A stretch of DNA of 14,695 bases from a bacterium. Lineage in GTDB: Bacteria; Verrucomicrobiota; Verrucomicrobiae; Limisphaerales; J093. Shown piece after piece: positions 9,826 through 14,695 of the stretch. A program made the position numbers and the translations under genes. Within the stretch, counting starts at the first letter, position 1. Each line of letters opens with the position of its first letter. The stretch spans positions 1-14,695 of the forward strand of contig JAKCAB010000274.1 in NCBI GenBank assembly GCA_021839785.1, given 5' to 3'. The notes under the pieces are model-generated. The model was not told the origin of the DNA and did not search any database. It was given only the letters and a program-made list of their open reading frames with translations.

Positions 9826-11184
9826 ATGGCGAAGTTCAACTACGTAGCGATGGATTCCCGCGGCAAGGAGACCAAGGGAACCCTCGAGGTGGGCAACCAG
9901 AACGAGGCCATCAATCGCCTCAAGGAAATGGGCTACTTCCCCACCAAGGTGGTCGAGGCGAAGGAGACCAAGGAAAAGGGCGGCAAGAAACCCAAGGGCG
10001 GCGGCGCCAAGGCTGAAGGCAAGAAAGGCGCCAAGGGCATCAGCATCAACATCAAGATCCCCGGCCTCGGCGGCAAGGTGAAGCCCAAGGTCATGACCGC
10101 CTTCACCCGCCAGCTCGCCACGCTGGTGGACGCCGGCCTGCCCTTGCTGCGCGGGATGCGCGTGCTCGAAAAACAGGAGCGCAACCCGACCCTTAAAAAA
10201 GTCATCGGCGACATTGCCGTGGCCATCGAAGGCGGCAGCACCTTCTCCGAGGCGCTCGCCCAGCACCCCAAGGTTTTCAACCGGCTTTACGTGAACATGG
10301 TCAAGGCCGGCGAACTGGGCGGCGTGCTGGAAGTCGTCCTGAACCGCCTCTCCGAATTCATGGAAAAGGCCCAGAAGATCAAGGGCAAGGTGGTCTCCGC
10401 CATGTTCTATCCCGCGGCGGTCATGATCGTCGCCGTGGTCATCCTGGGCGTGCTGATGGTGTTCGTGGTGCCCAAGTTCGAGTCGATCTTCGCGGACATG
10501 CTCGGCGGCGCCAAACTGCCCGGCTTCACCCGGTTCGTCCTCGACATCGCCAACGCCATCAAGAGCCAGACCATCGTGCTCATCGACAACCCGCCGTATT
10601 TCTATCCGGGCCCCGTCATCTGGGGTTTGGTCGCCTTCGTCATCCTCCTGCGCCTGGCGCTCAAGACCAAGAAAGGCCGCTGGTACTTTGACAAGTTCAA
10701 GCTCGTCATGCCCATCCTCGGGCCGGTGATCTCGAAGGTGGCCATCGCCCGCTTCACCCGCACCCTCGGCACCCTGATCAGCAGCGGCGTGCCGATCCTC
10801 CAGGCGCTCACCATCGTGAAGGAAACCTCGGGCAACGTGGTCGTCGGCAACGCCGTCGCCAAGGTCCACGAAAGCGTCAAGGAAGGCGAAACCATCACCG
10901 CCCCCCTCGATGGCTCGAACGTCTTCCCGCCGATGGTTATCAGCATGGTGGACGTCGGCGAGCAAACCGGCGCCCTGCCGGAAATGCTCATGAAGATCGC
11001 CGACACCTACGAAGACGAGGTGGACAATGCGGTCTCCGCCATGACCTCGCTGATCGAGCCAATCATGATCGTCTTCCTCGCCGTCATCGTCGGCAGCATC
11101 GTCATCGCCTTGTTCATGCCGTTGATCGAAATGATCAACCAGTTGGGCGGCGACGCCGGTTCGCGCGGCGGCGGCGAAGACTGA
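9826..11184 (+). CDS. pilC: Type IV pilus inner-membrane platform protein PilC/GspF
   Basis: A 452-residue polytopic protein that forms the inner-membrane base on which PilB and PilT act. It begins with the conserved FNYVAMDSRGKETKGTL segment and has two GspF domains: the first with FTRQLATLVDAGLPLLRG (93-110), the second with FTRTLGTLISSGVPILQAL (310-328). Three transmembrane segments are apparent at about 193-216, 263-279 and 411-434, as usual. Length is somewhat above the common 400-410 because of a Lys/Gly-rich linker at about residues 46-72 between the N-terminal segment and the first domain, and a Gly-rich tail ending GGGED. ATG 9826 is fixed by a strong AGGAGGT site. It is the last gene of the pilus block, 16 bases after the second pilB. 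Confidence 0.95.
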   Translation: MAKFNYVAMDSRGKETKGTLEVGNQNEAINRLKEMGYFPTKVVEAKETKEKGGKKPKGGGAKAEGKKGAKGISINIKIPGLGGKVKPKVMTAFTRQLATLVDAGLPLLRGMRVLEKQERNPTLKKVIGDIAVAIEGGSTFSEALAQHPKVFNRLYVNMVKAGELGGVLEVVLNRLSEFMEKAQKIKGKVVSAMFYPAAVMIVAVVILGVLMVFVVPKFESIFADMLGGAKLPGFTRFVLDIANAIKSQTIVLIDNPPYFYPGPVIWGLVAFVILLRLALKTKKGRWYFDKFKLVMPILGPVISKVAIARFTRTLGTLISSGVPILQALTIVKETSGNVVVGNAVAKVHESVKEGETITAPLDGSNVFPPMVISMVDVGEQTGALPEMLMKIADTYEDEVDNAVSAMTSLIEPIMIVFLAVIVGSIVIALFMPLIEMINQLGGDAGSRGGGED

Positions 11185-11284
11185 CCTTCCGGCTGAATCG
11201 AGATTGCGCGCAAGCCGCCGGGCGGAAGCTTCGGCGGCCTGTTTCATTCGCCAGCGGCATCGCCGACGAAAACCGCAGCCCGCA

Positions 11285-12211
11285 ATGAACCTCCCACCGA
11301 AACCCGCCCGCGCCCTCGGCATCGACATTGGCGGCACCAAAATGGCCGTCGCCGCGGTGGATGCCACCGGTCGGATTCACGCCCGCGCCACGCTCCCCAC
11401 CGAAGCGGAGCGGGGCTTCGACCGCGCGTTGTCCCGCCTGGCGGGCACCCTCGATTCCGTGCTCGCCCAGGCCGGCTGGCCGGCGTGGCAGGTGCGCGGC
11501 ATCGGCATCGGCTGCGCCGGCCCAGTGGACCCGGCCCGTGGACTCATCAACAACCCTTACACCCTCACCGGCTGGAACGGGTGCGACATTGTCACCCCGC
11601 TCCGGGAACGCTTCGGCGTGCCGGTGCGGCTGGAAAACGACGCCGACGCCGCGGCCTTCGGCGAATGCTTTGTCGGGGCTGGCCGGGGATTCGATCCGGT
11701 GGTGATGCTCGCGTTCGGCACGGGCATCGGCGGGGCGGCGATCGTGCGCGGCGCCATTTACCGCGGCGCGAACGGCGAGCATCCGGAACTCGGACATATC
11801 CCGGTCTTCCCGGATGGTCCGCCATGCTATTGCGGCCGGAACGGCTGCTTGGAATCCCTGGCCTCCGGCACGGCCATCGGGGCGGCGGGCCAGGCCGTGG
11901 GGTTCGCCGATGCGCGGGCCGTGTTCGCCGCCAACCGGGAAGGCCACGCCGCGGCGCAGGCGATTTTGGATCGCGCGCTGGCCGCGACGGCCACTGCCGC
12001 CTGGACGATCTGTCACACCTTCCTCCCGCAACGGCTCGTGCTCGGCGGGGGCATCATGGACGAACACTTCGACCTCTTCGCGGTGGCGATCGACCGGGCG
12101 CTGGCGCCGGCAACCCAGTTCACCCGGCCCGCGGTCAGCGTGGCCCGCGCCGCGCTCGGCAACGACGCCGGCCTGGTCGGCGCCGCGGCCCTGGCCCTGC
12201 GAGACGACTGA
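11285..12211 (+). CDS. ROK-family sugar kinase (glucokinase-like)
   Basis: A 308-residue cytoplasmic ATP-dependent hexose kinase. The phosphate loop DIGGTK is at residues 14-19, the catalytic aspartate D119 sits in ENDAD (117-121), and the second phosphate motif FGTGIGG is at 144-150. The ROK signature spans about 168-192, with E168, H171 and the zinc cysteines C181, C183 and C188, followed by E190. All key residues are intact and the length is typical. Glucose is the most likely substrate; fructose, N-acetylglucosamine or N-acetylmannosamine cannot be excluded. The frame is open upstream to 11204, but that segment is Arg-rich and unlike the family, so ATG 11285 is preferred. It lies 100 bases after pilC on the same strand; a link to pilus function is not evident. 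A hairpin-rich gap follows. Confidence 0.9.
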   Translation: MNLPPKPARALGIDIGGTKMAVAAVDATGRIHARATLPTEAERGFDRALSRLAGTLDSVLAQAGWPAWQVRGIGIGCAGPVDPARGLINNPYTLTGWNGCDIVTPLRERFGVPVRLENDADAAAFGECFVGAGRGFDPVVMLAFGTGIGGAAIVRGAIYRGANGEHPELGHIPVFPDGPPCYCGRNGCLESLASGTAIGAAGQAVGFADARAVFAANREGHAAAQAILDRALAATATAAWTICHTFLPQRLVLGGGIMDEHFDLFAVAIDRALAPATQFTRPAVSVARAALGNDAGLVGAAALALRDD

Positions 12212-12807
12212 CCGCGAATTCCGGAGAGCTGGCTTGCAGCCGGCATGGACGCGATTCATTCCCGCGAAGCCAGGTTGTGCGCAAAGCCGGCTACAAGCCG
12301 GCGCGCTGGACGGAATGGAAATCGCCACGCGAACCAGGAAGGGGTCGTCTCGGGCGAAAGCTTTCCGCCGTTCCGATCCGCGACCCGCCAACCGGGGCGG
12401 ACAAGTCACCCAAGCCACCCATTCTCAAATCCGCGCTTGGGAAATGAAGCGCGCGCCTCCGGGTGCGGCGCCGATGCTGCCCGAGTCTTGAAGGCGAAAC
12501 CAAGCGCTGGGCGATGGCTTCCAGCCGGAAAGGGCTGGTTCACCAACGTCCCTTCAGGCCGAACGTGAGTTTCAATCGGTTCGACTTTGACACCGACAGG
12601 ACATTGAGTTGCGCCCACCGCCGCCGGTCTTGTCAAGCGGGTCAATGCGGCTCAAAGTTCGCTCATTCATGCAAGCGCAACGCCTGAACTACCCGAGGAT
12701 AGACCGCGCGTTCGGTGGTTGTTCCCGGACCCGTCCCCTGGAACAACCGCACCGCTTGCGGTTGTTCCCCGGAATTGCCGGGTTCGACCGCATGCGGTTC
12801 AATAACT
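12212..12807. other. Non-coding stretch between the sugar kinase and the gene cassettes
   Basis: About 600 bases with no ORF that looks like a protein in any frame. It contains several hairpins: GCCGGC-TACAA-GCCGGC (12286-12302), CCAGCC-GGAAAG-GGCTGG (12521-12538) and a dense cluster at 12717-12798. The first could end sugar-kinase transcription but has no T-run. No integrase gene is visible here, although this is where an integron platform would be expected. Decayed or mobile non-coding DNA is the simplest reading. Confidence 0.6.
12717..12798. repeat. Dense cluster of nested inverted repeats just before the first cassette
   Basis: A perfect 12-bp stem GGAACAACCGCA (12740-12751) / TGCGGTTGTTCC (12757-12768) has a five-base loop. 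A further copy of GGTTGTTCC at 12717-12725 could pair instead with 12740-12748. Next come CCCGG-AATTG-CCGGG (12768-12782) and the palindrome ACCGCATGCGGT (12787-12798). The cluster ends ten bases before the recombination core at 12808, so it may be the variable part of a decayed or atypical attC, or part of an attI region. Confidence 0.5.
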
Positions 12808-12814
12808 GTTAGAG
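12808..12814 (+). other. R'-type recombination core (GTTAGAG) opening cassette 1
   Basis: GTTAGAG fits the integron core GTTRRRY except for the last base. Cleavage is expected after G12808, so cassette 1 begins at T12809. The box is the exact reverse complement of CTCTAAC at 13261-13267, the R'' box of the same cassette, as expected if cassette 1 once existed as a circle. I could not find a convincing R''/L'' half upstream, so whether this is the end of an attC or an attI is open. Confidence 0.6.
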
Positions 12815-12833
12815 GTCACTCTCTTCACAACAC

Positions 12834-13259
12834 ATGTCCGTCATCAATCAATCGCTCGGTCTTGTTTCTTTGGTCGTCCGTGACTACGACGAAGCGCTTT
12901 CGTTTTTTGTTGGAAAGCTCGGCTTTTCCCTAGTAGAAGACACTCCTGTGCCGAAGCAAAGAAAAAGGTGGGTCGTCGTTAAACCCAATGGCAGTAGCGG
13001 CGCTTGTCTTCTTCTGGCACAAGCATCTACGCCGGAGCAAATAGAGGCTGTTGGCAATCAAACGGGCGGACGCGTTTTCTTGTTTCTGTACACGGACAAT
13101 TTCTGGAGAGACTACGAAAACTACAAAAGCAAAGGCATCGAGTTCATCCGTGCCCCAGAAGCGCAACCGCATGGAGAGGTCGCCGTATTCAAAGACCTCT
13201 ATGGAAACGCGTGGGATCTCATTCAACCCAATGGCAAAAACAGGAGTTGGCAGCCATGA
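12834..13259 (+). CDS. VOC-superfamily (glyoxalase/bleomycin-resistance fold) protein, cassette 1
   Basis: A 141-residue protein with the paired beta-alpha-beta-beta-beta modules of the vicinal oxygen chelate superfamily. The first module opens with LGLVSLVVRDYDEALSFF (8-25) followed by KLGFSLVED. The second has GGRVFLFLYTDNFWRDYENY (78-97) and ends with AVFKDLYGNAWDLIQPNG, the usual VOC closing strand. Members include glyoxalase I, ring-cleaving dioxygenases and drug-binding resistance proteins; this sequence does not allow a choice, and clear metal ligands are not evident. The ATG at 12834 is 20 bases after the recombination core; only a distant AGAGGT precedes it. The stop TGA lies two bases before the attC site at 13261. 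VOC proteins are frequent integron cassette products. Base composition is distinctly lower in G+C than the chromosomal genes to the left. Confidence 0.82.
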   Translation: MSVINQSLGLVSLVVRDYDEALSFFVGKLGFSLVEDTPVPKQRKRWVVVKPNGSSGACLLLAQASTPEQIEAVGNQTGGRVFLFLYTDNFWRDYENYKSKGIEFIRAPEAQPHGEVAVFKDLYGNAWDLIQPNGKNRSWQP

Positions 13260-13260
13260 C

Positions 13261-13356
13261 CTCTAACCCGGCAGTCGAGAGGGACAGCCAAAAAGCTGCG
13301 CTTTTTGGTTCCCTCCGCGCTTCGCGCTCCGGCTGCCCCTCACTTCCACGTTAGGC
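13261..13356 (+). other. attC site of cassette 1 (96 bp)
   Basis: R'' is CTCTAAC (13261-13267) and R' is GTTAGGC (13350-13356), with unpaired central spacers CCGGC and TCCAC. The L'' arm 13273-13289 (AGTCGAGAGGGACAGCC) pairs without mismatch over 14 bp with the L' arm 13331-13344 once C13276, A13280 and A13284 are left out. These are the extrahelical bases that tell the integrase which strand to use. The variable end contains a perfect 9-bp hairpin (13288-13296 with 13300-13308, loop TGC). Cleavage is expected between G13350 and T13351. Confidence 0.9.
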
Positions 13357-13370
13357 TGCTCGACCACGCC

Positions 13371-13868
13371 ATGAACAATCAGCGCACAAAAGGACAGAGA
13401 CAGTTTGCCGATTTAGTCGGCCTGCTGTTGTTCATCGTCTTTCTACCGCTTATCATCGTTGCGCTGGTATTTTATTTGCTCGCCGGTCTGTTTCTTCACC
13501 TTGCGGTGTGGTGCATTTGGTGCGCGCGTGGTCGTTATGTGCTGTTCGTCTATTCCGACAGTCCGATTTGGCACGACTACGTTGAGCAGCAAATATTGCC
13601 GAGGTTGGGTGAGCGAGCGGTTGTCTTGAATTGGTCGGCTCGAAGCAGATGGCAGCGCACATTGCCCGTTTTAGCCTTTCGTTATTTCGGCGGCTACCGG
13701 TCTTTCAATCCGATGGCTGTGGTATTTCGTCCATTTCGATTTGCTCGGCGGTTTCGATTTTACGAGCCTTTCCGAGATTTCAAGCACGGCAAGACCGAGG
13801 CAGTCACCAAGATGGAGGCAGAGCTTTATGATTTACTTGATGAGATTGCTGGGAGACGAGCAGCCTAA
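13371..13868 (+). CDS. Membrane-anchored hypothetical protein, cassette 2
   Basis: A 165-residue protein of unknown function. Residues about 15-45 are strongly hydrophobic (LVGLLLFIVFLPLIIVALVF and onward), giving one or two membrane segments near the N-terminus. The remainder is soluble and rich in Arg and aromatic residues, with RYVLFVYSDSPIWHDYVEQ, VVLNWSARSRW, AFRYFGGYRSFNPMAVVFRP and a helical acidic end (MEAELYDLLDEIAG). I believe similar proteins recur in environmental cassette arrays and bacterial genomes, but that is memory only. ATG 13371 lies 15 bases after the attC core of cassette 1. The stop TAA is embedded in the R'' box GCCTAAC of the next attC, a typical cassette arrangement. 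A+T content is higher than that of the chromosomal genes. The frame extends upstream to 13305 only through the attC site, so the later start is preferred. Confidence 0.8.
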   Translation: MNNQRTKGQRQFADLVGLLLFIVFLPLIIVALVFYLLAGLFLHLAVWCIWCARGRYVLFVYSDSPIWHDYVEQQILPRLGERAVVLNWSARSRWQRTLPVLAFRYFGGYRSFNPMAVVFRPFRFARRFRFYEPFRDFKHGKTEAVTKMEAELYDLLDEIAGRRAA

Positions 13869-13989
13869 CACCGCGCTGGAGCCAACGCCGACTGCCCCTT
13901 GAGCTTATGGACGGTTTGAGTTATACAACGATTATCGAGCCAGCAGAGCCGCTCGCCCGTCGGCGTGGCTCAGCTTTGGATCGTTGGGC
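13863..13989 (+). other. attC site of cassette 2 (127 bp)
   Basis: R'' is GCCTAAC (13863-13869) and R' is GTTGGGC (13983-13989), both perfect consensus cores. The L'' arm 13875-13892 (GCTGGAGCCAACGCCGAC) pairs perfectly over 16 bp with GTCGGCGTGGCTCAGC (13959-13974) when one G (13878 or 13879) and one A (13884 or 13885) are left out as extrahelical bases. The central spacers are unequal (ACCGC against TTTGGATC). The long variable loop, 13893-13958, is within the known size range. Cleavage is expected after G13983. Confidence 0.92.
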
Positions 13990-13997
13990 GTCATAGT

Positions 13998-14369
13998 ATG
14001 AGTCCGCGCGGGATAGTCAGCGCCAGTCGGGCCTTGGCCGAAGTCACAAGCGAGTTGGGGCGGTACTTCAAACGCAACGGTTACGTGCGGCGCCAGAACC
14101 CGAAGCGTCTGGCACGCGATGGATCCATGGGCTACAAGAAGGGCGATGAGGTGCGGTTGACGGCCCAGGACGAGCAAGAGTTGCTTCGCCTCGAGGCGTT
14201 GCTGAGACGAGCCGGCTTCCGTCCGGGGCGGCCTTTCGCGAAGGGGCGACAGTATCGCCTGCCGGTTTATGGAGGTGAGGCGGTGCGCCGCTTCCTGCGG
14301 TTGGTGGAACGAGCGGGGAACGCGAAACCAACCGCTCTACGCGAACCGCCGTCCTTGGCCACGACCTAA
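13998..14369 (+). CDS. Hypothetical basic protein after the second attC (possible cassette 3)
   Basis: A 123-residue protein that I do not recognise. It has a basic N-terminal half (GRYFKRNGYVRRQNPKRLAR), a middle starting GYKKGDEVRLTAQDEQELLR that predicts strand then helix, and the pattern AGFRPGRPFAKGRQYRLPVYG-like into a final helix (EAVRRFLRLVERAG). No membrane segment or signal is visible. The basic character is compatible with nucleic acid binding, but I claim no function. ATG 13998 is 8 bases after the R' core, a usual cassette position; the frame continues upstream to 13965 only through attC sequence. The stop TAA lies in ACCTAAT, one base from an R'' consensus, but no L arms or R' follow. 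Base composition is nearer to the chromosome than that of cassettes 1 and 2, so it could be host sequence beyond the array. Confidence 0.6.
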   Translation: MSPRGIVSASRALAEVTSELGRYFKRNGYVRRQNPKRLARDGSMGYKKGDEVRLTAQDEQELLRLEALLRRAGFRPGRPFAKGRQYRLPVYGGEAVRRFLRLVERAGNAKPTALREPPSLATT

Positions 14370-14485
14370 TACTCGAACTGCAGCGCACGTCGCCGGCCGA
14401 GCTTCATCGGCAGCCAGCCGAGCAGCACGGACAGGAGCAGGAACGCCGACCACGCGCCGATCGTTTCCAGGCGGAACCCGGCCGC
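14366..14485 (-). pseudogene. C-terminal fragment of a membrane protein
   Basis: Read leftward, this frame gives 39 residues: AAGFRLETIGAWSAFLLLSV, then LLGWLPMKLGRRRALQFEY and a TAG stop at 14366-14368. A single transmembrane helix followed by a basic, cytoplasmic-looking tail is typical of the end of a polytopic permease-like protein; the family is not identifiable. No start exists for it: upstream the sequence switches to the Gfo/Idh-type fragment in another frame at about 14478-14490. Its stop codon overlaps the stop of the convergent plus-strand gene. The junction segment GGCGGCCGGG (minus strand) is read in both frames, so a short shared sequence may have helped the join. Rearrangement or misassembly are both possible. 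Confidence 0.55.
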
Positions 14486-14645
14486 CAGCGCCGATGATGC
14501 CGATATTGAGCTTCTGGTTCAGGTTCTGGCCCCGCAGCAACGCGGGCATCGCCAGCACGGCACCGGTGGCCAGGCTGGTCGAGTGCAGGAATTGACGGCG
14601 GCTGATCCGGGACCCGATGCGAGCAAGCGGACGTGAGGTGGTCAT
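14478..14645 (-). pseudogene. N-terminal fragment of a Tat-exported Gfo/Idh/MocA-type oxidoreductase
   Basis: The ATG at 14645 opens 56 residues that match the start of secreted Gfo/Idh/MocA dehydrogenases common in Verrucomicrobia and Planctomycetes. A twin-arginine motif SRRQFL (residues 15-20) is followed by a hydrophobic stretch with LATGAVLAMPALL, then QNLNQKLNIGIIGAGGR, whose GIIGAGGR is the start of the Rossmann NAD(P)-binding loop. Intact relatives run on for several hundred residues; here family resemblance stops at R56 and the frame continues into unrelated sequence, with the DNA encoding a membrane-protein tail in another frame. The start is supported by AGGGTCC just upstream on the minus strand. 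The gene is therefore truncated after its first beta-alpha unit and cannot make an active enzyme. Confidence 0.7.
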
Positions 14646-14695
14646 GGACCCTGGCTTACGCCTCCGGCGGAGGTTCGACAAGCGGTTTTCCGATT

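Larger units (their letters stand above)
12809..14369 (+). mobile_element. Integron gene cassettes without a visible integrase (CALIN-like)
   Basis: Two complete cassettes (12809-13350 and 13351-13983) and a possible third beginning at 13984 lie head to tail, each with one plus-strand gene followed by, or overlapping, an attC site. Complementarity between the start of each cassette and its own distal R'' box (TTAGAG with CTCTAAC, TTAGGC with GCCTAAC) supports insertion of circular cassettes by an integron integrase. No intI gene is in the window. The first two genes are visibly more A+T-rich and differ in codon use from the pilus genes, consistent with transfer. The right end lacks a recognisable attC and abuts fused gene fragments. 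Cassette genes usually rely on an outside promoter; none is clear here. Confidence 0.78.

Noticed and set aside
12406..12645. A 79-codon minus-strand frame in the gap after the sugar kinase
   Set aside because: Composition is random-like, no start signal or family pattern is visible, and the overlapping frames are equally open. Treated as non-coding.
13863..13933. A shorter attC ending near GTTTGAG or GTTATAC
   Set aside because: These boxes break the GTTRRRY consensus and no perfect L arm results. The 127-bp reading to GTTGGGC gives a mismatch-free 16-bp arm.
14269..14595. A 108-codon plus-strand frame across the right-hand junction
   Set aside because: It crosses the stop of the real upstream ORF and the two minus-strand fragments and is rich in Arg/Ala/Thr without motifs; a chance frame.

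Overview
The window is a G+C-rich bacterial fragment, most likely from a Verrucomicrobia-type organism. That assignment is an inference. It rests on the style of the Tat-exported Gfo/Idh-type N-terminus at the right edge, the weak Shine-Dalgarno signals on many genes, the hairpin-rich intergenic stretches, and the small-protein/nucleotidyltransferase-like remnant. No rRNA, tRNA or other decisive marker is present.

Left part (1-2274). Two minus-strand genes come first: the 5' end of ribD (riboflavin synthesis), cut by the window edge, and a membrane-anchored protein with TPR-like helices. A divergent plus-strand pair follows: a 56-residue protein overlapping what looks like an internally deleted nucleotidyltransferase gene.

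Middle (2275-4929). Three tightly packed plus-strand genes form a likely operon: an amidohydrolase/deaminase, a short-chain dehydrogenase and a membrane protein with an HELTH zinc-protease motif. Behind it lies a 246-base gap rich in hairpins with a possible sigma-70-like promoter.

Core (5176-12211). This is a type IV pilus motor locus in the order PilB-like ATPase, PilT retraction ATPase, second PilB-like ATPase, PilC/GspF platform protein. The ATPases supply extension and retraction energy and PilC couples them to pilin assembly. Pilins, secretin and alignment proteins are not in the window. A ROK-family sugar kinase follows.

Right part (12212-14695). After about 600 bases of non-coding, hairpin-rich DNA comes the most distinctive region: a small group of integron gene cassettes without a visible integrase (CALIN-like). 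Two attC sites can be drawn base by base, at 13261-13356 and 13863-13989. Each has perfectly paired L arms with extrahelical bases. For both complete cassettes, the first bases of the cassette are the exact reverse complement of its own distal R'' box, as expected if each was once a free circle. Cassette 1 carries a VOC/glyoxalase-fold protein and cassette 2 a membrane protein. A third ORF follows without a recognisable attC. Directly behind it, on the minus strand, two unrelated gene fragments are fused: the C-terminus of a membrane protein and the N-terminus of a Tat-exported Gfo/Idh-type oxidoreductase. This marks a deletion or rearrangement, or an assembly join, at the cassette boundary.
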